Shown here: positions 11,650-22,575 of the stretch, one piece after another
How positions within the stretch are numbered: the first letter of the stretch is position 1
How the letters are laid out: every line of letters starts with the position of its first letter
Assembly: GCA_963971575.1 (NCBI GenBank)
Contig: OZ020611.1
Span: 241,390,654-241,454,653 of the forward strand
Source of the DNA: Liopterus haemorrhoidalis
Lineage: Eukaryota > Arthropoda > Insecta > Coleoptera > Dytiscidae
Direction: 5' to 3'
DNA: 64,000 nucleotides
Notes under the pieces: generated by a model
Database searches by the model: none
Seen by the model: only the letters and a program-made list of their open reading frames with translations
What the model was told of the DNA's origin: nothing
Position numbers and translations under genes: made by a program

Positions 11650-13108
11650 CACCTTTAAGATTTATACACTTTTCCATGCATTCAAACCAATTCGCAAAAA
11701 AAATTTCCTACTCTGAAGTTGGTACAGTAATACCCCGTTGCTCGACTGTCTCTTAGCTCGACGTTTTCGCCACTCGACGTAAATGTCGAGAGTGAGAGTC
11801 GACGAAAGCATCGCTACCCGACGCGTGATCGAGTACCGATCACGTGATACATATTTTGGTAAACGAAGCAAAAAGAACGCATGGCCAGCAGTTCGCGATT
11901 AGATATCTTGACGACAACAACTCAGATTTAGTGCAGCTATGAACTTTTTGTTTTTTGCTAAAATAAGCGACTTATATTTATAATTATAGGTCCAAAGGAT
12001 AGAAATGCAAGCATAGCTTAAAGGGAAACATATACATATATGTATTTCCTTAAATGTATATGTATATATGTACATATGATTCCCTTTATTTCTTATGGAG
12101 GAATTCGACTCGCCACTTGACGTAATCGCTACTCGACTCTTTTTCAGAACGAATTAACGTCGAGTGGCGCGGTACTTACTGTATCTCAAAAACATGGTTT
12201 TCGAAGAATTCAACAGCTCCTTGAGGTGATGAAAATCACTGTCCAGGCATTTTTTGTTTGACATTGGGGAAAAAAAAAAATTGTTAGGGGATAAATCAGG
12301 TGAATACGGGCAATTAAACATTATTTTAATGTTTTTCTCCTTCAAATAATCAATTGTTTATAGGAGCTTGCATTGTCATGATGAAGAATAATGCGACGTT
12401 TTGGTTGTTTTTCCAGATTTTGTCGATCACTTTTGGCAAACAAATTGTTGTATACCATTCAGCATTAACTGTTCTCTGATCCTCTAAAGGAATGGTTACG
12501 ACATGTCCAGTACAACCGAAGAAACAAGCCATAATTTTCTTGGAAGTACTTCGTGGACGAACTACTTTTGTGGGTTTCGGTTCATCTTAAAGACTCAAAC
12601 AGTAGATTGTTTCCAGTTTATATGAAGAAATCCAAGTTTCGTCACCTGTAACGATGTTGTATACGGATTTTGCATTGCCTAGGTTGAATTTTTTTAGCAT
12701 TCCCTTACACCAATCAACACGAGCCTTTTTTTGAGCTTTGGTAAAATTATGCGGAATCCATCGGGAACAAATCTTTTTCACAGCTAAATGTTTATACAAA
12801 ATCGATTGTATTGAAGTCTACGATTTGCCAAAGGATGCCTCTATCTCACGGTAAGTCACATTCTTCAATAATTTTGCGTACAGCATCGATGTTTTTGTGA
12901 ATCACAACCGATTTTGGTCGACCTTCACGAAATTCATCACTGACGCACGACTACGATGAAATTCTGCAAACCAATTGTAAACAATCTTTTCTGATGGTGC
13001 TTTATTACTAAATTTTGAACGAAGCTAATCTATGCATTGTTGTTGAGTTAGGCCTTTACTAAAATCGTAAAAAATCATTCAACGAAAACCTTCACGAGTA
13101 ATATCCAT
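11650..13108 (-). pseudogene. Mariner transposase M1, degenerate
   Basis: ATG at 13108 begins MDITREGFR. Recognisable pieces follow: AVKKICSRWIPHNFTKAQKK, VYNIVTGDETWIS (first Asp), a segment with MTMQAPINN where related copies read HHDNASSQT, and NCPYSPDLSPNNFFF, where the third catalytic Asp of SPDLSPND has become Asn. The frame is interrupted by many stops and by the element at 11725-12181. This is a long-dead mariner (DD34D type). M2 at 38 kb shows the spacing best. Confidence 0.85.
11725..12181. mobile_element. pogo/Tigger-like MITE inside mariner M1
   Basis: Ends CAGTAATACCCCGTTGCTCG and, inverted, CAGTAAGTACCGCGCCACTC, flanked by TA on both sides. The interrupted mariner reads straight through if it is removed, as shown by the intact order at 38.56 kb. 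Clusters of ACTCGACGT-like motifs lie near both ends. No coding region. Confidence 0.8.
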
Positions 13109-13779
13109 TTTTTACTTTTAAACTCGATACATGGGCAACCGAAAATGGCTTTAAATTCTCGACCAGCAAAACTGTATGTACCCATTTTAGTAGAAAAAGG
13201 TCCATCCCAATCCTATACTCACACTAAATGGAGCACGGTTACCCTTTACCGATACTGCCAGATTTCTGGGTCTCGTGTTTGAAGTTCGTTCTACATTATA
13301 CTTTTTTACGAAGCACTACAGATTGCGTAGTACTGACGTAAAAAATATAATGTGAAACACAATACTTCCTTCCAACTTTCGATGCTACACTTCAAACTAC
13401 ACTATTTTCAAAACTACCTCCGGTCAAATTTTTGGATGACAGTTGTATACTTCTCAGTCGTACCAACTAACAATTTTTTAGTTTTTGTTGACAACTTAAC
13501 TCTTAGTAGTTTATTAAGTTGATAAGAAGTTTATTTAGAACATATAATTAAATATAAACTTAGCGCAATTAAACAATATTTTTAAATTGGTTACTAGAAT
13601 TGGTTCTATAACCAAACTGTTGTCTGTCACCTGAACCTAGAATTTGAAGTTGGCAGTGAAAAGTATTACAAAGTAATAAAAGATGGAAGTATCGCTGTCT
13701 CTTATTTTTTCCCCCACTATATTCTGTAGTATCAAAAGTTGAAATGACGTCAAAGTTGGATAGTATTGAAAAAAGTATA

Positions 13780-14566
13780 AAGCGTGTTCTACATTATACT
13801 TTATTCATCAATTTTCTAAACTTTTTTCTTTGAACTAGAAGTTGTCAAAGTTTTAATACAATTTATTTTTCAATTTTTTGGTAGAGAATGAAATTCTTAT
13901 ACGTGTTTCAGTTTATTTAAAGTACCAACACAAAAATATAATTCATATCTTGTCAAGTGTTTATAACCTAGCTATTAGATTTGTAAAATTACTGATTTAC
14001 GTACAAAACACCATTTATATATTCACCTATTCAAACCAATGATCAACAAAACACTATTAAACACGTGGTAATACAAAATATTTACAAGCGTAATTTTAAT
14101 GTTGGTACTGTTGTTAAAAGTGTCTACTGCGCATGCCACTTGAAAATACTTTCAAGAAAAGTTTGTCCAAATCTAGTTTTGAATAAAGTTGACCTTGACT
14201 ACGTAAAGTGTTCTATTGGCATCTGACACTACCGATAGAGGCGCTACTGCATTCACATCATGGCTGACTTTGGTAGGATATTTTTGACAGGTTCAATGGT
14301 AAATTCATGTGATATTTATTGAAACACACGGGAACACACTCTAAAATGGTCTTTAACTGTCTTTCCACTTCTAAGAACATATTCCCATGCTTGTCACAAA
14401 CTCGACTATCCTACAACCTTCAGTTTCTCAAAATCTCACTAGAGGCGCTTCAGTTATTGTCAGTTGACAATACTCTACAATTTCACTGATTTATTTCTAG
14501 TACAAGTTCTAGTCAAACAAATAAGTATGATAATTTGACGAGAATTGTATAATGTAGAACGCGCTT
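13780..14566. mobile_element. MITE with TIR AAGCGYGTTCTACATTATAC
   Basis: The 20-bp ends are inverted and differ by one base. A third, direct copy of the terminal motif lies outside at about 13287-13300, which suggests a composite or an adjacent second element. No coding region is seen in the 787 bp. Confidence 0.65.
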
Positions 14567-14771
14567 AATGTAGAATGGACTTGACACTCGTCTTACTTGG
14601 CGGGCACAATTTTTGTTCGTCAAGAAAAAATGCCAAAAATCTACTCGGTCAATTTATAAGCTGTTACTGATTTCACAATAACAAATGTCAAATTTTACGA
14701 ATAAAGTACTGACACATTTTAATATTGTCATCTAGTGGTCGTTTGTAAAAACATAAAAAGTAACCCTCGTA

Positions 14772-15669
14772 CACTTACCAGAAAAGGCAACTTATTTGTG
14801 GATTGTATGGCATTAAATTCAAACTTTTTAAATATAAAAACCAATATTAAACAATTTTTTATTCTTGTATTTTTGCTCTAAAATGTACAGGAGAGCCAAT
14901 TTCCTCACTTATCTAGCCTATCTGTACCTCACTGTATTTGATTGTTTCACAAAATGGTAAACATTAATTGAAATAAATGTAATGTTGGTAGCAAATAGTA
15001 AGTAAGTAAGTAAAGGATGTTAAACAAAGTAAGTTCAAGGTTTCGATTTGAAGTAGCTTGGTTGCATCTGTTGCAAGGCTACGGCTCAGCGGGCAGCTAC
15101 AGTAAAAATCAAACTGGCTTCGAATCAGGTTTGCATTTTTATCACCGCAGATATTGGATGTTCTTTATAAGGGAGAGGAGCATAGGCACGCTTGGAACAC
15201 GGAGATACCAGCTAACCACAGCTATTTACTAGAAATGTGCTACAATGAAAGCGAAACTATTGAAAGGAAAGATCTCACTTGTAAGATTGTGTTTTAGCAA
15301 GCTGGGTTTTTAGTTTAGCGGCTGGTAGGAAGGGCAAATTGCATTTAGAGCAGGGATACCCAATAGGGGGACCAGACATCCCAAATTTCGCGGTCCGTAT
15401 TCATACGGTTAAAAATTAAAGTTTTTATCATATTAATTGACTTCACGGTACACTTTTGATGGAACATAATATTAAAAAGGGAAACACTGATATAAAATGC
15501 ACCTGTTAATTCCATTAAATTGTTTACTAATTACTTGACATTTCAGTCATTTTCGGTCATTGGTCAAGACAGAAGCGGATTTAACGGCGGGCGCACGGGG
15601 TGCGCTCTCTGGGCCCCGACTTCTGAAGGGCCCAGCAAAACCCCAACTTTCCGCTAATGACACCAAGTT
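14772..15669. other. Unassigned stretch with one hAT-like end
   Basis: AT-rich sequence. Near 15353 CAGGGATACCCAATAGGGGG and CGCGGTCCGT resemble a hAT terminus, but I found no matching second end. A short plus-strand frame (15017-15232) shows no known motif. Confidence 0.3.
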
Positions 15670-16251
15670 TTGTTTCATATGTATAATTTTAATCTAGCTC
15701 TAGCTCACATTGTGTGTATTTTTTTAATTACACTATTAAGATCTCAAACCACCCTAACCTTTACTGAACATATAAAAAACAAGAAAAGAACGTCAATAAC
15801 TACCATTACTATGCTAAAACATACTACAAAACTATTAGTTACGGCAGGCACTTTCTTTTTCAATGTAAAAATAAAACCAGTGATATTTTACGGCATGCAC
15901 ATAATATCTAATTTTCTTAAAACTACACACCTCTTAGAATTAGACAAGGTCAAGTCTACGTTCTTCAAAAGACTTGCATGGAGTACATTACACGTCATCA
16001 TCAACCCTGTGCCATCACCTCATGAACAATAACACTCTCTCAGCAGAAATCTGCGATAATCTACCTGTACCACCAAATCTAAAAGAAAAATATCAAGAAA
16101 TTATAGAGGAAAAAACCTAAAGTTCTGTACTGACAACTATACAGAATCATTCGCTTTTGAAAAACCATTCTGGAAAGCGCCGAATGTCAAAAACATAATC
16201 ATTATATGCCGCTATACGTCCCACGGTTTTCATCATCTAATATGCCTAAAC
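15670..16251 (+). pseudogene. LINE-type reverse-transcriptase ORF, C-terminal part, left piece
   Basis: The frame contains LELDKVKSTFFKRL, then, after small frameshifts, EICDNLPVPPNLKEKYQEII and ESFAFEKPFWKAPN, and ends at the insertion of a hAT element (16252-17223). After removal of the hAT and one copy of its target duplication it continues in frame at 17232. From memory such segments form the C-terminal part of insect non-LTR elements. Confidence 0.55.
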
Positions 16252-17223
16252 CAAGGGTGTCAAACTGGCGGCCCACGGGCCGCATGCGGCCCAATACTTA
16301 CATTCTAGCGGCCCGTAAAGACTTCTTATACTATAATAATTTTTTATACTACATATAGTATAAACATTTATTTGAACGAAAATACCTCGTGACAGAAGCT
16401 GCCCGGGCTGCGGCGTCAAGACTTCGGCAAGGGCGGAAAACCAATAGTCAGGCAATAACTGTTGCAGTTAGCCGTGCGATAGTCGGTAGATCAGCGATTC
16501 TCCGTGATTCCAAATAATACTCTCGTAAGCAGAGCTTTCAAATACAACTTTTCTATAGGTGCAACTACTGTGTACAGTGCCACTACGCTGATTTCGACCC
16601 GTTTTTGTTTTGTTGTTCGATAAAGCAAATATTTTGGCAAAATTTAATTGTTATTATTTAAATGTTATTTCCTTACTTCCTTCAAATAAATATTCAGAAA
16701 AATGTAGGAAAATAAAAAACGGAATAAATAACAATATAAATATAGGCTACACCAAACGTTGAGATGGAACTAGATTTTGAAATCTAGTAATTTTTATCTA
16801 TTAATTTGGACTTTTGGTCATTTTGTTTAAGCTTTGTAAATCATACTCACATTGAAAATTCTAGATTAAATTGATTGTTATTATAAAATGTCCGTTTCAT
16901 TTAATTTTAATTTTTTGTCATTCTTAATAAAAATTTCCCATTTATTATTATTATTATTATTATTTTGTCTTCAAAATATGTGAAAATGTATTTTTAATAA
17001 ATGTCATCGTCTCTATGGCTTCACTGTTAATTTTTAATTTTCACATACCAACGTTAAACTTGAAATTATCCAAGCAAGGTTCCTTCCCGTGACAACCTTA
17101 AAGAACGAAATTCCCATTTAGTTCCGCCTAAACGTTTGGAATAGCCTGTACATAACGTGCGGCCCGCATAAATTTTACTTGTTAGAAAAATGGCCCGAGG
17201 CTGAAATGAGTTTGACACCCTTG
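16252..17223. mobile_element. hAT element inserted in a LINE remnant
   Basis: Ends CAAGGGTGTCAAACTGGCGG and, inverted, CAAGGGTGTCAAACTCATTT, with an exact 8-bp duplication gcctaaac at 16244-16251 and 17224-17231. GGCCCACGGGCC lies inside the left end. It is itself interrupted by a MITE at 16743-17148. Confidence 0.9.
16743..17148. mobile_element. MITE, TIR CAGTCTGTTYCAAACG family, copy 3, diverged
   Basis: Same internal order as 7514-7920 (GAACTAGATTTTGAAATCTA, GTTTAAGCTTTGTAAATCAT, TTCCCATTTAGTTCCGCC) between TA dinucleotides, nested in the hAT element. Confidence 0.75.
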
Positions 17224-17231
17224 GCCTAAAC

Positions 17232-17366
17232 CAACAATTCCACAAGTGTGAAACAGAGTGTACCTGTAAATACTGTGACCAAAAGTGCAATAACAGATAC
17301 CACATAACAACCAGTGATAAAATCCCCCCCTCCTTACAGGAACTCACACGGCTAATCCATCATTAA
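17232..17366 (+). pseudogene. LINE ORF C-terminal part, right piece
   Basis: Continues the frame broken at 16251, with Cys/His spacing CETECTCKYCDQKC then RYH, followed by LQELTRLIHH and a stop at 17364-17366. A polyadenylation-like AATAAA lies near 17519, suggesting the 3' end of the element. Confidence 0.55.
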
Positions 17367-17899
17367 CACCCACTACTAATGCCAAATTCTACCACCAAAG
17401 GATCACTATACTCTTCAAAGACTTATAAGTATCATATATATATTATTATTTCACTCGTCTTATTTACTTTATATTACATTATTTTTCATGTGCAATGTAC
17501 CTGCAAATATTTTTGCAAAATAAAGAAATATAATTAATTAATAATTTTAATTACTTACAAGTTTACAATCGGCGGTAAAACCTGATAGTATGTTTATATT
17601 CGCTTATTTATTTAAAAATATGGTTAACATGTATTTTCCCTGCCTCTCTCTTTTTTAAGGAGCCCAATATTGTCTCGTGCGGACAAAAGGGAGACATTGG
17701 GAAAACCCATTAGAGAGTATGAAAAAGGACTACTCCATATGTCCTGTACTGCATTCTAACCTTTGAACGGACTATAGCTATTAAATGAATAAAATAATAT
17801 TGTGTGTATGTTTTTAATTACACTATTGAGATCTCATAAGCTATAAGAGGTACAAAGTCGGTTAGATTAGACAATCATTGGTCGATTAAACTAGACACT
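17367..17899. other. LINE 3' tail and unassigned sequence
   Basis: AT-rich tail with AATAAA near 17519. Then TTTTCCCTGCCTCTCTC and GAGACATTGGGAAAACCC, which look like an untranslated mobile-element end. No coding frame. Confidence 0.35.
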
Positions 17900-18668
17900 G
17901 TGATTACTAGAGCTAATTGCATACGTTTTTCTATATTCGCATCCGATCCGCATCTGCATATCTAAGATCCGCATCCGCATCCGCAAAGCCATGATCCTCA
18001 TCCGATCCGCATCAGCAGCTTTTGTGCATCTGGCTCCCATCCGCAAAAATATACGCACACCAGCACTTGCTGTCAGTTTCGAAATAAATAAAATGTTTCG
18101 TCCTATTTTGCATATCGCTACTCTAAAACACTACTGAAATATTTTGGCTTTTATCGCATTCCATGTTACTGGGTTCAGAAAAATATTTTCTATATAATGC
18201 CGTACTGAAATTAAATATATTAAAAAATAAGGATGTAAATTACAATTATTCGACTCTCTCTTAAACCAAGTTTGTATAAAATGTAAAACTTTAAACAACA
18301 ATATGTCAGAAACTCAGTTAAGATATCTCACTATCGTCTTATAGCAGCAATATTTAGAAATAATAAAACAGATTAATTTACTAAACAATAAAAAGGAAAG
18401 AACTATAAGATCGGCAAATGTTAAAAACTAAATTCTTAAAATCATCTTATTAAAAGATGAAAGTTTATGATGCTTTCAAAAAATTTAAAATATTTTAATG
18501 TTTTAAAATATAACGATCTTCATTCGTTTTCAAATCTGGCAAATTACCATGGTTATTTTTTACCAATATTTCCAAAAATGCCAAATAAGGCGAAACAAAA
18601 TTATTTTTAAATTCATAAACTGGCAATAATTCCAAAGAGATTGTTTTTTCAACGACTGTTATATAAAG

Positions 18669-18834
18669 CAGTGTTTCTCAAACCTTCGACAGTTGTGGAC
18701 CATTTTCAGAATTCCACACTAACCGCGGACCACCAACATCAAGAAAAACATTTTTTTTGCGTAAAGGCCTATTATTAATACTAATGAAATTTTGTGTGCG
18801 CGGACCACCTGTTGAGAAACACTGATATAAAGTA
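18669..18834. mobile_element. Non-autonomous hAT element
   Basis: CAGTGTTTCTCAAACC and inverted CAGTGTTTCTCAACAGG, with exact duplication atataaag at 18661-18668 and 18835-18842. Same family as 4917-5096, in the opposite orientation. Confidence 0.9.
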
Positions 18835-19225
18835 TCTATATATATAAAATGGCTGAGGTGTCTGTCAAATGTCCTTCTAGAGGCTTTTTGCGTAGTTCCC
18901 GGTGACCTAGAAAGTTAAAATTTGGCATGCCGGTTTCCTGAGAACTTTCTTAAGATAAGAACCTGCAACCCAAAAAAGTTCTCATATTATCTTAATGGAA
19001 TTCATTTTAGGGATTCTAAATGTCTCTTCCGTGGAAACAGGCGTCCGAACCGAAGATTTTATGTTCACGCGGAAGTCAAAATTTCAAAAAAATGAGTTTA
19101 TCAGTTATTTCACAGCACATTATTTTAAACTAAATTAATCCAATGTAATTTTTACGATATTGTCAAAAATGAACCATTAGGTAGTGGTTGTAATTTCAAC
19201 TAATTATATGAAATTCAATTAGTGT

Positions 19226-20096
19226 TAATTATGAAAGTGGTCTAAGTCAAATAATAATAATATTGAAACGATAGACCACAAATTTTTGGTATCTGGTCAT
19301 TCGTTTCTGCCGAATGACCGTGCTTTCGGGTTGATAGAAATGAAAATAAAAAATCAAATTACTTATACAACCCTGAGCATTATTATGAATTGATAGAAAA
19401 GTGTAGAAGAAGAAATAGATTTTCGGTAAAACGAATGTCGCAGCCGGATTTTATTTCAAAGAAATCACTAGAAGAGTCAACGACAAGAAAAATAAAAAAT
19501 ACCGCGGGCGAATTTGTCTCTTGGCTTCAAATTCAATGGATGAGATTCTTGAAAAATGTACCTTATAAGATGCTCTATAAAACTTCTTTAGATGATGCTA
19601 AATTCCACGTTTTGGATCTTTCACCTAAAATAGGAAGACCAAAAGTACACGGAAATATTAAATTACTTCCATTATACATCACCCCTAGAGCAGTAACGGA
19701 AGAAAAACATAAAGATATTATGTGTTTACTACCATACATCCCTCCAGTTTTTCAGGAACACTTTAAGAATCTTACAAAATCATAATGACAAAAGCTTAAA
19801 ATGATAAAAATGGATTACTTTTTAAAAATAATTAATAAATGTTCATGAATTATTTCATTAAAATTATTGTTTCTAGTAAAACTTGTAGTTTTTTATTTCT
19901 TTAAGTCATTTATAGGACATTCAGTTAATTTTGAAAATGGTCTAAGTCTATTCATAATAAATTTCCATTATTCAAGACTAATAAAATACTAAATTAAAAT
20001 GTTGCGTAGTATAAATATATGTTTTAATTTATTCAAATGCAAATTATTAAATATCTCGAAACAAGAAATATATGACTTAGACCACTTTCATAATTA
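19226..20096 (+). mobile_element. Deletion derivative of an unclassified transposon coding a GHSFLP protein
   Basis: Perfect inverted ends TAATTATGAAAGTGGTCTAA. A third related motif (TTAATTTTGAAAATGGTCTA) lies inside at about 19925. The only coding content is the C-terminal part of a protein (see 19255-19785). I cannot place the superfamily. Confidence 0.65.
19255..19785 (+). pseudogene. C-terminal part of transposon protein with GHSFLPNDR motif
   Basis: The frame opens near 19260 with DHKFLVSGHSFLPNDRAFG. A +1 shift near 19350-19380 leads into YNPEHYYELIEKC, then GRPKVHGNIKLLPLY and LLPYIPPVFQEHF, and a stop at 19783-19785. From memory, GHSF(L/M)..DR followed by a C-terminal Y/L-IPP..H/Y-..F.. 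pattern is common to a large set of uncharacterised insect and cnidarian transposon proteins with a nuclease-like fold. The fold assignment is an inference. The N-terminal half is missing. A THAP-like fragment of possibly the same protein type is at 22449. Confidence 0.5.
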
Positions 20097-20360
20097 TAGT
20101 CACATATGACATTTTATCGACATCCGCACAATTTATATGATAGTTTAGCTGCATCCGCAGAAAAATGGAAAACTGCACCCGCGGATTATCCGTGGGTATC
20201 CGCGGATGTGCGGGGCTCTAGTGATTACTGATTACCTTCTTTAGCCGGTGATAAAACTTTTTGAAGTGAAATATTTCTAAACAATCAAGTTAAATTAACC
20301 CAATCACAAAGAGACCGTTTATAAATGACTAGTAAAATATTGTAATGAATAACCTCTCAC

Positions 20361-20408
20361 AAAAAATCCAACAATCGAGAAAGTCATCAGGTACATTGTC
20401 CGGAGCAT
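20361..20408 (-). CDS. Gene B (putative), signal-peptide exon
   Basis: On the minus strand an acceptor (ATTTTTTGCAG at 20424) precedes a 15-base leader and ATG at 20408. The frame reads MLRTMYLMTFSIVGFF, a good hydrophobic signal sequence, and then meets the donor GTGAGA (phase 0) or GTTATT seven bases later (phase 1). Neither gives the phase 2 seen in genes A and E. No downstream exon was found between here and gene A. It may be a decayed or chimeric member of the minus-strand cluster, or a chance match. Without transcript data I treat it as tentative. Confidence 0.35.
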
Positions 20409-20642
20409 TTTTTTCACTTTTATCTGCAAAAAATATTTAAATAATAAAACCTGTTTGTATAAATTAACAGTTATACAAATTATGTAAATGAATATTGATA
20501 ATTTTTAACGAGATCTAATTACACATCTACAAATACATTTAACATAAATCAAAGTCTGATGTCCAGGAAATTACAAATGTAATTGGAAATAAAAGATAAA
20601 CTATCTCAGAAGCACTAAGGAAGACATGTTTTCCTCTTACAC

Positions 20643-20745
20643 TGATAAACACACTATTTGTGACATGGCAATTTTTGAATATTTCTGATGTACGAGGGTC
20701 ATCTCTGTAACAGTTGCACCAACAGAATTATTTTGATAATAAAGA
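20643..20745 (-). other. Block homologous to the 5' exon of gene D
   Basis: On the minus strand it shares AATAATTCTGTT, then TACATCAG.AATA, and then a 24-base identity starting at an ATG (20666) with the 5' exon of gene D at 46.36 kb. Here the frame reads MSQIVCLSV and stops within a donor-like GTGTAAGAG. This suggests a duplication of a gene 5' end, with the copy here decayed. Confidence 0.5.
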
Positions 20746-20860
20746 TATTATTCATAACAATACGTAGAGTGTTTATCCAATACATAATTTTGCTATGTTA
20801 ACAGTTTTATCATGAAGGTTAGACAGAATATAAATAATAATATTAACAAATTATGTCTGG

Positions 20861-20965
20861 TATAAATAGGAATCAAAATTTATTGTAAATGACTTGGTTC
20901 CATGCTGTGGTCTGGTGTATATGTAATGTATCAGATCCAGTCAAGACCTGAGTCCGGGCGACCAC
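20861..20965 (+). promoter_or_regulatory. Possible plus-strand promoter and first exon
   Basis: TATAAATAGG at 20861 lies about 40 bases before ATG 20902. A 21-codon frame (MLWSGVYVMYQIQSRPESGR) runs to a consensus donor GTAAGT at 20966. The exon is repeated in tandem 125 bp on. No downstream exon could be assigned with confidence. The segment IQSRP..G resembles the gene E signal exon (VQVQSRPG), which may be coincidence. Confidence 0.25.
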
Positions 20966-21098
20966 GTAAGTTTGATTTTGTAACTTATATTATATTGTTT
21001 GAATAATTGCTGACTGACTCGGTTCCATGCTGTGGTCTGGTGTATATGTAATGTATCAGATCCAGTCAAGAGCTGAGTCTGGTCGATCATGTAAGTTT
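20884..21098 (+). repeat. Two-copy tandem duplication of an exon-like unit, period ~125 bp
   Basis: Both units carry CGGTTCCATGCTGTGG or close variants, then ATGTATCAGATCCAGTCAAG, and both end in GTAAGTTT. The units differ by a handful of substitutions. Confidence 0.85.
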
Positions 21099-21244
21099 TA
21101 TATTTTATTTTTCATATTCATACTGTTTCAAAATGTTTCTTCTTCATTTAATAATCACACAATAGGGGATAGGTATGATTTTTAATTTATTTTTATTATA
21201 TTTCTCTTAATATCTTTGAAATTATTTTGCAATGGTCCAATATT

Positions 21245-22163
21245 AATGCAGACACCTTTATTTTGGACGTTTGCCATTGCTGATAGTACTAGGGTAGAAT
21301 AGTACAATATAATGAGTATTAGTAATCCTAGAACTGACGAAGTGAGATATGTAAGATACTAAAGAAGCATAATATCCAAGTAGCCTTCAAATCGAGTTCG
21401 ACTTTAAGATCTATCCTATCATGTACCAAACCCAAATCTGTCCTAAACAAAAACTGTGTCTACTCTAATCCCTGCCAGTGCGGGAAACAATATATTGACG
21501 AGACTTGCAGACCTCTACAGGTTAGGGTAAACGAGCATAAGAAGAAAGTTCAGCAGGGCGAAATTTACAGTTCCAAACTGGCTGAACATGCTTGGGAAAA
21601 TGAACACCATTTCCAATGGAAAGATGCTAAACCCTTAATGTATGAGGAAAACAAGTTCAAAAGAAAATTGAAAGAGTCTGCTTTGATCGAAAACTCTGGA
21701 GATGCTGTCAGCCAAGCCAGCATAGAATTTCCTCAACTCTGGCTTTCCATTATTCAAAACAATCCTGTTAATCCTCAAGTCACTAATCCGGTAACAAACA
21801 ACTCATTACCACACAATAATGTGACAAACAACCTTAATCCGGTCGTTAATCCTCCGCAGGTAGTCCCGTCCCTACCCATACCTGATCCCAACCACCCAAC
21901 CAATAGCAACGCACCTATAACCTGCTCCCACTCTTACAATACTCGGTATAAAAACTCGAAGAAAACTGAAATGTTTATCACTTCTCGTGGTCGCTGAAGA
22001 CGGAAACAGATTGTTGAGCAGTTTCCGAAACGTCTGAATTTATTTTTTATATTACTCTTGAAGTATTATATCTTTTTGATACTAATAATCATTATAATGT
22101 ACTATTCTAGCCTAGTACTATCACCAATGGCAAACGTCCAAAATAAAGGTGTCTGCATTATAT
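21245..22163 (+). mobile_element. Penelope-like element, 3' fragment with GIY-YIG region
   Basis: The ends are inverted copies of each other: TTTTGGACGTTTGCCATTGC near 21261 and its complement near 22125, of about 80 bp. Between them lies the C-terminal part of a PLE protein. A second remnant of the same family flanks the Tc1/mariner copy at 59.6 kb. Confidence 0.75.
21376..21997 (+). pseudogene. PLE protein, C-terminal GIY-YIG endonuclease part
   Basis: One frame runs from about 21380 through STLRSILSCTKPKSVLNKN, then CVYSNPCQCGKQYIDETCRP, which is the GIY-YIG entry region (Y-x-N-P-C-x-C-G then YI-D-ET). VRVNEHKKKVQQG and KLAEHAWENEHHFQW follow, with the conserved Arg and His/Asn residues of the family. 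The C-terminal tail is rich in Asn/Pro (NPVNPQVTNPVTNN) and ends RGR. PLEs are retroelements whose protein joins a reverse transcriptase to this nuclease. The RT is missing here. The glycine expected after YI is Asp. The remaining frame is open for about 205 codons, so the copy is not very old. Confidence 0.75.
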
Positions 22164-22448
22164 TTCTCTTGTTGCATATAAACAAACAAAAAAAGTTTCG
22201 CTTTTTTTTTTAATTTGAAGGCTTAAAAAATCATAAATGTAGGTAGCGCGCGAAAACCACGTGTGCCGTCAGAGCCTACCTAGTGTACAGCGTACAGCCT
22301 ATCCAGTCTACAGCGTACAGCCTACACAATCTGTCGTGAACTTATTTGCTTGTATAACTTTTATAGATTGTGTCAAGAGTGATTTTAATTAAAATAAAGT
22401 TATTCTACATTTTTACTGAATTAAATTATATATTAAAATATATAAAAC

Positions 22449-22575
22449 ATGGAAGATCCAGGGCCCAGTACTTCGAAACATCGAAAATATTGTTTAGTAC
22501 CGATGTGAACAAATACTTTGTTTAGAACTCCACAAAAACAATTTATTTCATTACCTAATGGTGAAAAACAGAATA
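22449..22575 (+). pseudogene. THAP-like N-terminal fragment of a transposon protein
   Basis: ATG at 22449 starts MEDPGPSTSKHRKYCLVPM, followed by TGA where related proteins have Cys, then CTNT-like spacing, FRTPQKQFISLPNGE. The C-x-x-P and F-x-x-P pattern suggests a THAP or similar zinc finger. It is a remnant with a nonsense change at a likely metal ligand. Confidence 0.4.

Larger units (their letters stand above)
11566..14771 (-). mobile_element. Mariner element M1 with nested insertions
   Basis: Terminal repeats TAAGAGGGTTACCTTTTAAG and CATAAAAAGTAACCCTCGTA (inverted). The transposase is on the minus strand. A pogo-like MITE (11725-12181) splits the transposase. About 1.5 kb of other sequence (13115 to about 14610), including a MITE at 13780-14566, separates the start codon from the right end. 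Confidence 0.8.
17908..20220. mobile_element. Large hAT-type element carrying nested insertions
   Basis: Ends TAGAGCTAATTGCATACG and, inverted, TAGAGCCCCGCACATCCGCG, with an exact 8-bp duplication gtgattac at 17900-17907 and 20221-20228. Subterminal sequence is rich in GATCCGCATCCGCA-type motifs. Inside lie a hAT MITE (18669-18834) and an element with TAATTATGAAAGTGG ends (19226-20096). No hAT transposase is left. Confidence 0.8.

Noticed and set aside
15017..15232. 71-codon plus-strand frame
   Set aside because: No motif, no splice context.
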